A stretch of 49,722 bases of DNA from Pseudomonadota bacterium (GTDB lineage Bacteria > Pseudomonadota > Alphaproteobacteria > Caulobacterales > Caulobacteraceae). Where the stretch lies: assembly GCA_021816155.1 (NCBI GenBank), contig JAKAZA010000009.1, positions 1 through 49,722 on the forward strand, in the 5' to 3' direction. The notes beneath the pieces were generated by a model. The model had not been told where the DNA came from. It saw only the letters and a list, made by a program, of their open reading frames with translations, and made no database searches. Each line of letters starts with the position of its first letter. Positions within the stretch are counted from its first letter, which is position 1. This document shows positions 19,986 through 29,341 of the stretch, in pieces. A program made the translations under genes and the position numbers.

Positions 19986-21173
19986 ATGACCACTTCGCTT
20001 TTCAGCGACCTGCTCGTCATCGACTGCGCGAGCTTCATCGCCGGGCCGGCTGCGGCGACCGTGATGAGCGACTTCGGCGCGCGGGTGATCAAGATCGAGC
20101 CACCCGGTCTCGGCGACTCCTACCGCAACCTCTTCCGCCTGCGCGGGACGCCCGACGACATTGACTACTTCTGGGCGCTCGACTCCCGGAACAAGGAGAG
20201 TCTCGCGCTCGACCTGAAGAAGCCGACCGCGCGGGCGGCGCTGGAGACGCTGCTGAAGAAGGCCGACGTCTTCATCACGAACTATCCGTTCCCGGTGCGC
20301 GAGCGGCTGCGGTTGCGCGCCGAGGACGTGCTGCCGCACAACGAGCGGCTGATTTACGCCTCGCTCACCCCCTACGGCGAAGCCGGTCCCGAGCGTGACC
20401 GCACCGGCTACGACACCACCGCCTGGTGGGCGCGGTCGGGGCTGATGGACATGGTGCGCTCGACACCGGAGGCGGAGATGGCGCTTTCCATGCCTGGCAT
20501 GGGCGACCATCCCACAGCCATGGCCATGTACGGAGCGATCGTCACGGCGCTCTATCGGCGACAGGTCACCGGCAAGGGCGGCGTGGTCTCGACCTCTCTG
20601 CTCGCCAACGGCGTCTGGTCGAACTCCTGCCAGGTGCAGGGTGCGCTCTGCGGCTACGAACTGACCGGGCGGCCGCCGCGCGGCCAGCGCGGCGCGATGG
20701 GCGAAGCCTACAAGACGCTCGATGGCCGCGACTTCATCCTCACCACCACCAACCCGGCGCGCGACTGGCCACTGCTGGCGCGGGCCGTCGGCCATCCTGA
20801 GTGGCTCGAGGACGAGCGTTTCGACACGCCCCAGGCGCGCATGAGCAATACGCCGGTCCTGGTCGCCCTGCTGGATGAGATCTTCGCATCCGACACCTTC
20901 GAAAGCTGGCGCACGCGCCTCGACGCCGGCGGCATCACCTTCGGCGTCGTGGGCCGCGTCGACGACCACATCTCTGATCCCCAGCTGGAGGCCATCGGCC
21001 TGCTGCCGGAGTTCGAGGACGGATACGGTCTGCGCACAGTCGACAGTCCGTTCCAGTTGGCCGGCGTCGAGAAGGTCCGTCCGAAGATGGCGCCCGCGAT
21101 CGGCCAGCACACCCGCCAGATCCTCGAAGAGTGCGGCCTCGCCCCCGGCGAGATCGACGCGCTGTCGGCGTAG
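19986..21173 (+). CDS. CaiB/BaiF family (class III) CoA-transferase
   Basis: A 395-residue family III CoA-transferase, which moves CoA between acyl groups through an aspartyl-CoA intermediate. Family landmarks are LLVIDCASFIAGPAAATVMS at the N-terminus, GARVIKIEPPGLGDSYRN, LALDLKKPTAR and RLIYASLTPYGEAGPERDRT. The Asp in TGYDTTAWWARSGLM is at the position of the catalytic Asp169 of formyl-CoA transferase. ATG at 19986 is chosen because GGGGGAGATT lies upstream; an earlier in-frame start at 19896 has no support. The sulfatase gene follows three bases after the stop, so the two are an operon. The acyl substrate cannot be read from the sequence. Confidence 0.88.
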   Translation: MTTSLFSDLLVIDCASFIAGPAAATVMSDFGARVIKIEPPGLGDSYRNLFRLRGTPDDIDYFWALDSRNKESLALDLKKPTARAALETLLKKADVFITNYPFPVRERLRLRAEDVLPHNERLIYASLTPYGEAGPERDRTGYDTTAWWARSGLMDMVRSTPEAEMALSMPGMGDHPTAMAMYGAIVTALYRRQVTGKGGVVSTSLLANGVWSNSCQVQGALCGYELTGRPPRGQRGAMGEAYKTLDGRDFILTTTNPARDWPLLARAVGHPEWLEDERFDTPQARMSNTPVLVALLDEIFASDTFESWRTRLDAGGITFGVVGRVDDHISDPQLEAIGLLPEFEDGYGLRTVDSPFQLAGVEKVRPKMAPAIGQHTRQILEECGLAPGEIDALSA

Positions 21174-21176
21174 GCC

Positions 21177-22658
21177 ATGGCCGCCCGCCCCAATCTCGTC
21201 CTCTTCATGCCGGACGAACTGCGGGCGGACGCGCTCGCCGGCTACGGCAATCCGGTGACGCGCACGCCTCACTTCGACCGGCTGGCGGCCGAGGGGGTGC
21301 GGTTCGATCAGTGCCACGTGCAGTTTCCGGTCTGCGGGGCTTCGCGCTGCAGCATGCTCACGGGCTGGCCGGCGCATGTCCGCGGCCACCGGAGTCTCTA
21401 CTATTTCCTGCGGCCCGACGAGCCGAACCTGTTCCGCGACCTCCGCCGTGCGGGCTACGACGTCTACTGGTTCGGCAAGAACGACGCCCTGGCCGCCGCG
21501 AGCTTCGCCGACAGCGTCACCGAGTGGCGCGACCGCAGCCCGCCGTTGAGCGCCGCAACGCTGGCCGAATTCGCGTCCGGCGGGCAGACGCCCGGTTCGA
21601 CGACGATGCTGTTCTCCGCGTCGGGTGACCGACGCGCCGGCGGCGACTACGCCAACCTCCAGGCGGCGATCCGTTTTCTGGAGCGCCGCGAGCGCGATCG
21701 CCCGTTCTGCATCTTCCTCGCGCTCAGCCAGCCGCACCCGCCGTACCGCGCTCCCGACGGCTTCCACGACCTCTACGATCCGGACGAACTGCCTCCGCTG
21801 GTTCCGCCGGGCCTGTCCGGCAAGCCGCCGTTCCACGCCGCGCTTCGCGGAGCCTGCAACCTGAGCGCGGTGGACGAGCGGACGTTGCGGCGGGTGAGGG
21901 CGGTCTACCTGGGTCAGGCCTGCTACTCTGACTGGTTGCTCGGCGAACTGATTGACGCGCTGGAGCGCACCGGGCACGCCGCCACGACCGCGCTCGTCGC
22001 CACGTCCGACCATGGCGATTACGCGGGTGACTACGGCCTGATCGAGAAGTGGCCCGCCGGCCAGGAGGATTGCCTGACCCGCGTGCCGCTCGTCGCGCGT
22101 CTTCCCGGCGGCGCCGCCGGCCACGTGGTCGCCGAGATGGTCGAGCTTTTCGACTTGATGCCGACGTTCCTGGAGCTCGCCGGGGGCGTCGCTTCGCACA
22201 CCCACTTCGCGCGCACGCTCGTTCGGCAGCTGAACGGCGCGCCGGGCGACACCGGCCGCGCCGCCTTCACCGAGGGCGGCTACAATCCCTACGAACCGCA
22301 GGCGTTCGAGCCGCTGCTGATGGGCGGCGTCTACGAGCCGAAAACCCGCCTGCAGAACGAACAGCCCGCCACGGTCGCCCGCTGCGCCTCGATCCGCACG
22401 CAGACCCATCGCCTCGTCGTCCGCCCCGGCGGCGGGAGCGAGCTCTACGACTGCGCCGCCGACCCCGGCCTGACGGAGAACCTGATCGAGGATCCGTCGT
22501 CGGCCGGGGTGCGCGACGCGCTCCGCGAACGTCTCCTCGGCTGGTACGTGATGACCAGCGGCGTGCCGGCGCCCGACAAGGACGCCCGCGGCCTGCCGCC
22601 CTTCCTGCGCACGCCGTCGTTCGGCGCCGCCGCCGCCGTGGCCGGCTATCTGGATTGA
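21177..22658 (+). CDS. sulfatase (alkaline-phosphatase superfamily)
   Basis: A 493-residue sulfatase-type hydrolase without a signal peptide, so probably cytosolic. The N-terminal metal-binding start is [18 protein letters not shown]. The active-site motif is C53-GASR-C58-SMLTG, a CxASR variant of the usual CxPSR in which C53 would be converted to formylglycine. [13 protein letters not shown] near residue 280 supplies metal ligands, and [15 protein letters not shown] is also typical. The substrate could be an alkyl or aryl sulfate ester or a phosphonate monoester, since close relatives do either. No formylglycine-generating enzyme is visible in the window. Coupling to a CoA-transferase suggests catabolism of a sulfated carboxylic acid, which is inference only. 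Confidence 0.87.
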   Translation: MAARPNLVLFMPDELRADALAGYGNPVTRTPHFDRLAAEGVRFDQCHVQFPVCGASRCSMLTGWPAHVRGHRSLYYFLRPDEPNLFRDLRRAGYDVYWFGKNDALAAASFADSVTEWRDRSPPLSAATLAEFASGGQTPGSTTMLFSASGDRRAGGDYANLQAAIRFLERRERDRPFCIFLALSQPHPPYRAPDGFHDLYDPDELPPLVPPGLSGKPPFHAALRGACNLSAVDERTLRRVRAVYLGQACYSDWLLGELIDALERTGHAATTALVATSDHGDYAGDYGLIEKWPAGQEDCLTRVPLVARLPGGAAGHVVAEMVELFDLMPTFLELAGGVASHTHFARTLVRQLNGAPGDTGRAAFTEGGYNPYEPQAFEPLLMGGVYEPKTRLQNEQPATVARCASIRTQTHRLVVRPGGGSELYDCAADPGLTENLIEDPSSAGVRDALRERLLGWYVMTSGVPAPDKDARGLPPFLRTPSFGAAAAVAGYLD

Positions 22659-22692
22659 CCTCCAAGCTGACGCGGGGCTGATTCTCCCTTAC

Positions 22693-24261
22693 ATGCCCGA
22701 CATGGCGGACCATCCCCACGAGCGCGTGCTCATCGTCGACTTCGGCAGCCAGGTGACCCAGCTGATCGCCCGGCGCGTGCGCGAAAGTGGCGTCTATTGC
22801 GAGATCCATCCGTACGACCGCGTCGAGGGCCTGCTGGATGCGTTCCGGCCGCGGGCTGTCATTCTGTCCGGCGGGCCGGCCAGCGCGCACGAAGCGGAAA
22901 GCCCGGCTGCGCCCGCCGCCATCTTCGAGCTTGGCGTGCCGGTGCTGGGCATCTGTTACGGCGAGATGACCATGTGCGCGCAGTTGGGCGGCGCGGTGGA
23001 AAGCGGCCATACGAGGGAATTCGGCCGCGCCGAGATACGCATCGCCCGCGAGAGTCCGCTGCTGGCCGGCCTGGGCGACATCGGCGACGAAGAGCCGGTT
23101 TGGATGAGCCACGGCGACAGGATCACCGCGATCCCGCCGGGCTTCGAGGTCGTCGCCACGTCGGACGGCTCACCGTTCGCCGTGATCGCCGACGAGGGGC
23201 GCCGGCTCTACGGCGTACAGTTCCATCCCGAGGTGGCCCACACGCCGCGCGGCGCGCTGATGCTGCGCAACTTCACCCACGAGATCGTCGGGCTGCGCGG
23301 CGACTGGACGATGGCGCGCTTCAAGGACGAGGCCATCGAGCGCATCCGCGCCCTGCTCGGCGGGGGGCGTGTGATCTGCGGTCTTTCCGGCGGCGTCGAC
23401 TCCTCGGTCGCGGCGGTGCTGATCCACGAGGCGATCGGCGACGCGCTGACCTGTGTCTTCGTCGACACCGGGCTGATGCGCCTCAACGAGGCCGAGGAGG
23501 TGGTGAGCCTCTTCAGGGATCACTACAATATTCCGCTCGTCCACGTTGATGCGTCGAAGGACTTCCTGGGCGAGCTGGCGGGTGTTGGCGACCCGGAGGC
23601 GAAGCGCAAGACGATCGGCCGGCTCTTCATCGACGTGTTCGACCGGGAAGCCGGCAGGATCGAAGGCGCGGCGTTCCTCGCGCAGGGTACGCTCTATCCC
23701 GACGTGATCGAGAGCGTCTCGGCGCGGGGCGGTCCGTCGGCGGTGATCAAGAGCCACCACAACGTCGGCGGTCTGCCCGAGCGCATGAAGCTGAAGCTGG
23801 TCGAGCCCTTGCGCGAGCTCTTCAAGGACGAGGTGCGCGCGCTGGGCGTCGAGCTCGGCCTGCCGCCCGCCTTCGTCGGCCGCCATCCTTTCCCGGGGCC
23901 CGGTCTCGCCATCCGCATTCCCGGCGCGGTGACGGAGGAGAAGGTCGCCACACTGCAGAAGGCCGACGCGATCTTCCTCGACGAGATACGCAAAGCCGGG
24001 CTCTACGACGCGATCTGGCAGGCGTTCGCGGTGCTGCTGCCGGTGCGCACCGTCGGCGTGATGGGCGATGCGCGCACCTACGAGGAGGTGCTGGCCCTGC
24101 GCGCGGTGACGTCGTCGGACGGCATGACGGCCGACGTCTTCGAGTTCCCCTGGGACGTGCTCACGCGGGCCGCCACCCGCATCGTCAACGAGGTGAGGGG
24201 CGTCAACCGGGTCGTCTACGACGTGACCTCGAAGCCGCCGGGGACGATCGAGTGGGAGTAG
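22693..24261 (+). CDS. guaA: GMP synthase (glutamine-hydrolysing)
   Basis: GMP synthase aminates XMP to GMP using glutamine and ATP, completing the pathway begun by guaB. The class I amidotransferase domain (about 10-200) has the nucleophile Cys88 in [17 protein letters not shown] and the His-Glu pair in [11 protein letters not shown]. In most relatives the residue after ICYG is Met or Gln; here it is Glu, a small variation. The ATP pyrophosphatase domain shows [20 protein letters not shown]. The C-terminal dimerisation domain has [13 protein letters not shown] and ends [13 protein letters not shown], the canonical tail. At 522 residues it is normal. ATG 22693 or 22702 could be used; neither has a clear Shine-Dalgarno. 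Confidence 0.97.
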   Translation: MPDMADHPHERVLIVDFGSQVTQLIARRVRESGVYCEIHPYDRVEGLLDAFRPRAVILSGGPASAHEAESPAAPAAIFELGVPVLGICYGEMTMCAQLGGAVESGHTREFGRAEIRIARESPLLAGLGDIGDEEPVWMSHGDRITAIPPGFEVVATSDGSPFAVIADEGRRLYGVQFHPEVAHTPRGALMLRNFTHEIVGLRGDWTMARFKDEAIERIRALLGGGRVICGLSGGVDSSVAAVLIHEAIGDALTCVFVDTGLMRLNEAEEVVSLFRDHYNIPLVHVDASKDFLGELAGVGDPEAKRKTIGRLFIDVFDREAGRIEGAAFLAQGTLYPDVIESVSARGGPSAVIKSHHNVGGLPERMKLKLVEPLRELFKDEVRALGVELGLPPAFVGRHPFPGPGLAIRIPGAVTEEKVATLQKADAIFLDEIRKAGLYDAIWQAFAVLLPVRTVGVMGDARTYEEVLALRAVTSSDGMTADVFEFPWDVLTRAATRIVNEVRGVNRVVYDVTSKPPGTIEWE

Positions 24262-24280
24262 CGGGGCCGTAGAAACCGTC

Positions 24281-24302
24281 AAAAACCAATATATTATTTG
24301 GT
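24281..24302 (-). terminator. weak intrinsic-terminator-like hairpin 3' of lysR
   Basis: Read on the minus strand, ACCAA and TTGGT form a 5-bp stem around an eight-base AT-rich loop. The stem is followed directly by TTTTT and sits 42 bases after the lysR stop. The stem is short, so termination would be weak. The AT-rich 18-bp imperfect palindrome also stands out in this GC-rich region and could instead be a protein site. Confidence 0.3.
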
Positions 24303-24343
24303 CTCGTTGATGACGTTGGCGCAGCATGATCCTGATGAAGCTC

Positions 24344-25279
24344 TCAAGTCCGCCGCGAATTACTGTCCGGTATTGAGGTTTCCGTGGCCAGCGATCGAGG
24401 CGTGACGGGCGCTGCAGACGGAAGCAGGGTTTGCAGCAACGGATTGGGAAACTGTCGATCCTGCAGGATCGCGTAGAACCGCTCCGCCAAGCCATCGATG
24501 CAGTGCAACTCGACAAGTATTCCGTTCTTGAGCTCGTCCCGAACCACGATCGGCGGCACGAGCGCGTAGGCTTGGCGTTCCCGGGCCAGTAGCCGCAGCA
24601 TGGCCATGTCGTCGACTTCGGCCATGATGACGGGCCGTACGCCGGCCAGGGTGGTAAGGTGATCGAACGCCGTACGCAGTTCGCTCTCCAGGCTCGGGAG
24701 CAGGATGGGCGCTCCATCCAGATCCTCGGGAAATCTGAAAGGCCGCGGACCCGGATGGCCGACGATGGCGACAGGTTCCTCATCGAGCAGGCGGCTGCGC
24801 AAGGCGGAGCGAGCGTCCTGGGGCGCCGGGCTGTTCGCCAGGATGACGTCGATCACATGCGCCTCGAGCTCCTGAAGCAGATCCCGAAGCGAGCCGGAGC
24901 GGACCACGAGCTCGACGTCTTCGCGTCCGACTAGGGGACGCAAGAACTCCAGCTGAAAGTTGCGCGACATGGTGGGGATCGCTCCCACCCGAAGGACCTT
25001 GCGATCGAGATCCGGGCGGCCGCGTAGCGTGTTGAGCAGTTCTTCGCCTGTCTTGAATACGGTGTCGGCGTAATCGAGCGCCACGCGTCCCGCCTCGGTG
25101 AGCCGAAGCCTCTTGCCGACGCGGTCGAAGAGTGGGTGCCCGACCTGTTGCTCCAGCTTCTGCAACTGAACCGAGAGGGCCGACGGGGCCACGTTCAGGC
25201 GCTCCGCCGCACGCGCGAGACCGCCTTCATGCGCGATCACCCAGAAGTACCGAAGGTGATTGTAGTTGAGCTGCGCCAT
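24344..25279 (-). CDS. LysR-family transcriptional regulator, NhaR-like, divergent from dabBA
   Basis: A 311-residue LysR-type regulator. The N-terminal winged helix-turn-helix reads NYNHLRYFWVIAHEGGLARA then AERLNVAPSALSVQLQKLEQ, closest in style to NhaR. The effector-binding domain (about 90-290) carries KVLRVGAIPTMSRNFQLEFL. ATG at 25279 is chosen because the HTH begins a few residues later; an in-frame start at 25348 would add 23 non-family residues. It is divergent from dabB with a 103-base gap that holds a LysR-type box. LysR genes also accompany DAB operons in sulfur-oxidising autotrophs. I infer control of dabBA, perhaps in response to CO2 limitation. The codon use looks somewhat less GC-rich than in the neighbouring guaA. 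Confidence 0.88.
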   Translation of the reverse strand: MAQLNYNHLRYFWVIAHEGGLARAAERLNVAPSALSVQLQKLEQQVGHPLFDRVGKRLRLTEAGRVALDYADTVFKTGEELLNTLRGRPDLDRKVLRVGAIPTMSRNFQLEFLRPLVGREDVELVVRSGSLRDLLQELEAHVIDVILANSPAPQDARSALRSRLLDEEPVAIVGHPGPRPFRFPEDLDGAPILLPSLESELRTAFDHLTTLAGVRPVIMAEVDDMAMLRLLARERQAYALVPPIVVRDELKNGILVELHCIDGLAERFYAILQDRQFPNPLLQTLLPSAAPVTPRSLATETSIPDSNSRRT

Positions 25280-25282
25280 GGT

Positions 25283-25299
25283 GCTTTTTCTACAAAAGC
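25283..25299. promoter_or_regulatory. inverted repeat next to the lysR start
   Basis: GCTTTT and AAAAGC flank a five-base spacer (TCTAC), giving a perfect 6-bp inverted repeat that ends four bases from the lysR ATG. The position would suit autorepression of lysR. It is distinct from the T-N11-A box 12 bases further on. Confidence 0.3.
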
Positions 25300-25310
25300 G
25301 AACGATCTGC

Positions 25311-25323
25311 TTCAAACAATGAA
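25311..25323. promoter_or_regulatory. LysR-type operator candidate (T-N11-A) in the lysR/dabB gap
   Basis: TTCAAACAATGAA has perfect TTCA/TGAA arms and the T-N11-A spacing of LysR recognition sites. It lies 59 bases before the dabB start and 31 bases from the lysR start. A possible dabB -10 (CATAAG at about 25346-25351) lies downstream, placing the box where a LysR activator would sit. The match is read by eye. Confidence 0.45.
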
Positions 25324-25382
25324 TTTCTACGAACGGTCGAGCGTGCATAAGAGAAAGGTCGCCTTCGCTGTGGAGACGACAC

Positions 25383-26933
25383 GTGACCTGGACCCCCTGG
25401 CTCGCGGCGCTTGCGCCGATCGCCTATCTCGCGGCCTCGCTCGCGCCTTCGGGCGCTTCTTCAACCAATAGGACATCGCTGGCGGCGGGCTGGCTTTCGC
25501 TGGCCGCGGCCGGCGGAGCTCTGGTCAGTGCGCTTGCCGCCGGCGCCGCAACCTCGCCGACGATAGGCGCAGCGGGCTTGGGCGCCTCGATCCGCGTCGA
25601 CGCGCTCAGCGGCGTCCTGAGCGGCCTGATCGCCTTCATCGGCCTGATCGTGGTCGCCTACAGCCGCAACTACCTGGCGGGAGATCCGGGGCAGGGCCGC
25701 TTCATGCGCCAGCTTTGCCTGACGCTGAGCCTTCTCCAGGCGCTGGTCCTGTCGGGCAATCTTGCGCAACTGGTCGTCTGCTGGATCGCCGCCAGCCTCT
25801 GCGTGAATCGGCTGCTCCTCTTCCGGTCCGAACGGCAGGCTGCGGTGCTCGCAGCACGCAAGCGGTTCCTGGTCGGCCGTCTCGCGGACGCCGCACTGAT
25901 CGCAGCCGCCATGCTCCTCTGGCGGGCGGCCGAAAGCGGCGACATCGGTGTGGTCCTGGCCGCCGCGAGGCAAAGGGCCGGGATCGAGTGGGGCCTCGCG
26001 GCGACGCTTCTGGCGCTGGCGGCGATCTTCAGCTCCGCCCAGTTGCCGTTCCATGGCTGGGTCCTGGAGGTGATGGAGACGCCGACGCCGGTGTCCGCGC
26101 TGCTTCACGCAGGGGTCGTCAACGCCGGTGGGTTCCTCGTGCTGCGCTTTGCCGAGGTGGTCGGCCCGCATCCGGCCGCCCTGTGGCTGCTGATATTGGT
26201 CGGCGGTGCGAGCGCAGTCTTCGGCTCGCTCGTTATGCTGCCGCAGACCTCGGTGAAGGTCGCTTTCGCCTATTCCACGATCGCGCAGATGGGCTTCATG
26301 CTGCTGGAGTGCGGCCTGGGCGCCTACTCGGCCGCTCTCCTGCACATCCTGGCCCATGCGCTCTATAAGGCTCACGCCTTCCTCGCGGCGGGCGGCGTCG
26401 CCGCCGCCCCAAAGCGGCGCGCTCCCGCAACCCCGGCCCCGGCGCTCGCTGTGCTCGCCGTGCCGGCCCTGGTCGCGCTCGCGGCCGTGGCGATGTGGGG
26501 GTTGGGAGCCGGTCCGACGCAGCAACCCGGTGTCTTCGTCTTGTCGGCGGTGGTGCTGCTGGGCCTTGCGCGGGCCTGGATGGACCGGCGGGACCGCGAT
26601 GGGTTGCTCGCTGCGGCGGTGCTGAGCGCGGTGGTGATCACGACCTATGCCGCCGTACAGGCGGTCTTCGCGAGGATCATCGTCGACCTGAGGCCGCAGC
26701 TGGCGACGCCGGGACCGACATCGATCGCCGTCTCGATCGGCATCGTCATCTTCATGACCGGCCTCGTCTGCCTGCAGTTGCGGGCGCCCGGGGGGACGGG
26801 TTCGGCAGCCTGGGCGCGCGCCTATGCGCTCGTCTCCAGCGGCTTCCACCTGAACACCATCGCCAATCGCTGGGTGCTGCGGTTCTGGCCCGCCGCCCCG
26901 TCCAAAGCCAACCATTCGGGAGCGGCGGCATGA
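25383..26933 (+). CDS. dabB: DabB, membrane subunit of the DAB inorganic-carbon accumulation complex
   Basis: A 516-residue polytopic protein of the proton-conducting NuoL/MrpA family. In DAB complexes the cation-gradient-driven membrane subunit DabB is paired with the carbonic-anhydrase-like DabA to hydrate CO2 and trap bicarbonate in the cytoplasm. About 13-14 hydrophobic helices are visible. The family loop METPTPVSALLHAGVVNAGG is clear, as is a Lys/His-rich transport stretch near HILAHALYKAHAFLAAGG. GTG at 25383 follows GGAGA. The stop overlaps the dabA start by four bases. The protein is shorter than true NuoL, there is no nuo operon here, and the dabA partner is adjacent, so respiratory complex I is ruled out. 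Confidence 0.9.
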   Translation: MTWTPWLAALAPIAYLAASLAPSGASSTNRTSLAAGWLSLAAAGGALVSALAAGAATSPTIGAAGLGASIRVDALSGVLSGLIAFIGLIVVAYSRNYLAGDPGQGRFMRQLCLTLSLLQALVLSGNLAQLVVCWIAASLCVNRLLLFRSERQAAVLAARKRFLVGRLADAALIAAAMLLWRAAESGDIGVVLAAARQRAGIEWGLAATLLALAAIFSSAQLPFHGWVLEVMETPTPVSALLHAGVVNAGGFLVLRFAEVVGPHPAALWLLILVGGASAVFGSLVMLPQTSVKVAFAYSTIAQMGFMLLECGLGAYSAALLHILAHALYKAHAFLAAGGVAAAPKRRAPATPAPALAVLAVPALVALAAVAMWGLGAGPTQQPGVFVLSAVVLLGLARAWMDRRDRDGLLAAAVLSAVVITTYAAVQAVFARIIVDLRPQLATPGPTSIAVSIGIVIFMTGLVCLQLRAPGGTGSAAWARAYALVSSGFHLNTIANRWVLRFWPAAPSKANHSGAAA

Positions 26934-29341
26934 GCCTCGCCTTTGAACTTGCCCTCGAGGCCTCGTCGCCCCGGCCGGACCCGGAGGCCCTCGACAGGGC
27001 GATCCAACAGGCCTGCGGCCGGATGGCGCCGGTCTGGCCGCTGTCGAGCTTCGTCGCGGTCAATCCGTTTCTCGGCTTCGCCGACATGTCGTTCGAAGAG
27101 GCGGCCGGCGAACTGCGGCGGCTGACAGGCGCCAGGATGCTTATGCCGCGGGCGTTTTACCGCGAGGCCATGAGAGAGGGCCGGATCGCGCCGAGTGATC
27201 TCGCCGCGGCCTTGGCTGAGGCGCGCGCCGCCGGTCTGACCCGGGAGAGTCTGCTTCGGGCCGTGGTCGCCGATCCAAAGCCCCCGAACCGTGTCGCGAC
27301 GGTGGCGGACGTGCTGGACGCTCTCTCCGAGGGCGATCGCCAGATCTCCCGCACAGCCTTCATGATCGACGAGATCTCCAGGTGGTGCGCCGCCTACTTC
27401 GACGAAGGTCAGGCCTCATGGCCGGCCCCCTGGCGCGCGATGGACCTCTATGAGGCTTGGCGCTGGTCCGCGCAGTTCGACGGCAACGTGCGAGCCATGG
27501 GGGTGAAAGGGCTGGCCGAGACGGTGGCCTCGCTGCCGCCCGACCCACGGGAGGCCATAGCCGCCGTTCTCAGCCGGCTCGAGATCCCCGCGGACCAATG
27601 GTCGGACTACCTCTTCCGGGCGCTCTACGACGTGCGTGGTTGGGCCGCCTATGTGCGGCGGCTCGACTGGGAGGCCGAACTCGCTGGCGAGCCGGCCGGG
27701 CTCCTGACGGAGTTCCTGGCGATCCGGCTGGTCTGGGGTTACGCCCTGTTCCGGCAACGCAGGGATAAGGCGTTCGTCTCCGCCTGGAGGGCCGCGCTGG
27801 CCGCGTCCCGCGCGAGGGGGATCGAGCGCGCGGCCGCGGAAGACCTCTCGCTCGACCTGGTTTTGCACCGGGCCTACGAACACGCCATCCAGCATCGTCT
27901 GATGGCGGAGCTGGCCGCGGGGCCTCAGGCGGACGGCGCTCAGCGACCAGACCTTCAGGCCGTCTTCTGCATCGACGTGCGTTCGGAGGTCTATCGCCGC
28001 GCCCTCGAGACCGTATGGCCGCAGGCGGACACTCTCGGCTTCGCGGGCTTTTTCGGCATGCCCTTCGCCTATGAGTGCGCAGGGGAGGCGGCCCAGGCGC
28101 ACTGCCCGGTGTTGTTGCGCCCGTCTTTCCGCGTGCGAGCGGGCGTCGCGCGCTCCGACGTGGCGCATAACGTCCGGCGCAAGGCGGGCGCCATCTGGAC
28201 AGAGCTGAAGCAGTCCGCCGTGTCTTGCTTCGCATTCGTGGAGGCCTTCGGCCTGACCTACGGCGCGAAGCTGGCGGCGGCGGCGGCCGGCGACACCTCC
28301 GCAAAGCGGCCGCCGCCGAGAGCAAGGTTGCGCGGCGACGGCCTCGATCTGGCCCAGCGTGTCAATCTCGCCGAGGGCGCGCTGCGGGGCATGTCGCTCA
28401 CGAAGAACTTCGCGCGGCTGGTTCTGCTCGTGGGGCACGGGTCGACCACGACGAACAACCCGCATGCCGCGGGGCTCGACTGTGGCGCCTGCGGAGGCCA
28501 CTGCGGCGCGCCGAACGCCCGCTTCGCGGCTACGCTTTTCAATGACTCCGAGGTCCGCCGGGCCTTGGCGAACCGCGGGATCGAGATTCCGGGCGACACC
28601 TGGTTTGCGGCGGCGCTCCACGACACCACGACCGATGCGATTTGGCTCATGGACCAGGAAGACGCGCCGGCGACCCATGCCCGCGACCTCGACGAGGCTG
28701 CAGCGAAGTTCGATCAAGCCTCCACGCTCGCGCGGGCGGAGCGGGCGCCGCTGCTCGGCCTTTCGGCCGCGGACGCCGGAAAGGTCTTCGCCCGCAGCGG
28801 AGACTGGTCGCAGGTGCGTCCGGAGTGGGGCCTCGCGCGCGCGGCGGTCTTCATCGCGGCGCCACGGGCGATCACCGCCGGCCGAAACCTCGAAGGCCGC
28901 GCGTTCCTGCACAGCTACGACCACGCGGCAGACCCTGGGCTCAAGGTGCTCGAGCTGATCATCACCGCGCCGATGGTCGTCGCGAGCTGGATCAGCCTGC
29001 AATACTACGGCTCGACGGTGGACAACGCCGCTTTCGGGGCCGGCGACAAGACGCTTCACAACGTGTGCGGCCGGGTGGGGGTGCTGGAAGGGAACGGGGG
29101 CGACCTGCGGGTGGGCCTGCCGCTGCAGTCTGTCCACGATGGCGAACGCTTAGTCCATGAGCCGGTACGGCTGAGCGTGTTTATCGGGGCAAGTCCGGAG
29201 GCGATGTCGAAGGTGCTCGCCACGCAGCCCCAGGTCCGGGCGCTGCTCGACAACGATTGGGTCTTCCTCTTCGCGCTGGATGACACCGGGCGGACCACGC
29301 ATCGGTACGCCGGCGGCCTCGCATGGGAGGCGCTGTCATGA
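26930..29341 (+). CDS. dabA: DabA, carbonic-anhydrase-like subunit (UPF0753/DUF2309)
   Basis: An 803-residue cytosolic protein distantly related to beta-carbonic anhydrases. In the studied DabA2 of Halothiobacillus, zinc is held by Cys351, Asp353, His524 and Cys539. Here the matching residues are Cys347 and Asp349 in VFCIDVRSE, His503 in LVGHGSTTTNNPHAAG, and Cys518 in GLDCGACGGHC. The 15-residue spacing of the last two ligands is the same, so an active site is likely. The N-terminus AFVAVNPF-type signature is seen as SSFVAVNPFLGFADMSFEEA. ATG at 26930 overlaps the dabB stop; longer readings of the same frame lie within dabB. With dabB it should give unidirectional hydration of CO2 to bicarbonate. 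Confidence 0.92.
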   Translation: MSLAFELALEASSPRPDPEALDRAIQQACGRMAPVWPLSSFVAVNPFLGFADMSFEEAAGELRRLTGARMLMPRAFYREAMREGRIAPSDLAAALAEARAAGLTRESLLRAVVADPKPPNRVATVADVLDALSEGDRQISRTAFMIDEISRWCAAYFDEGQASWPAPWRAMDLYEAWRWSAQFDGNVRAMGVKGLAETVASLPPDPREAIAAVLSRLEIPADQWSDYLFRALYDVRGWAAYVRRLDWEAELAGEPAGLLTEFLAIRLVWGYALFRQRRDKAFVSAWRAALAASRARGIERAAAEDLSLDLVLHRAYEHAIQHRLMAELAAGPQADGAQRPDLQAVFCIDVRSEVYRRALETVWPQADTLGFAGFFGMPFAYECAGEAAQAHCPVLLRPSFRVRAGVARSDVAHNVRRKAGAIWTELKQSAVSCFAFVEAFGLTYGAKLAAAAAGDTSAKRPPPRARLRGDGLDLAQRVNLAEGALRGMSLTKNFARLVLLVGHGSTTTNNPHAAGLDCGACGGHCGAPNARFAATLFNDSEVRRALANRGIEIPGDTWFAAALHDTTTDAIWLMDQEDAPATHARDLDEAAAKFDQASTLARAERAPLLGLSAADAGKVFARSGDWSQVRPEWGLARAAVFIAAPRAITAGRNLEGRAFLHSYDHAADPGLKVLELIITAPMVVASWISLQYYGSTVDNAAFGAGDKTLHNVCGRVGVLEGNGGDLRVGLPLQSVHDGERLVHEPVRLSVFIGASPEAMSKVLATQPQVRALLDNDWVFLFALDDTGRTTHRYAGGLAWEALS

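Noticed and set aside
19944-22409. An 821-residue minus-strand open frame opposite the CoA-transferase and sulfatase
   Set aside because: It is an antisense shadow, rich in Arg/Gly/Gln and without any family motif, while both plus-strand genes have catalytic motifs.
26495-29341. A 948-residue extended DabA
   Set aside because: The first 145 codons lie within dabB in another frame and look like GC-rich random coding. DabA homology starts at 26930.
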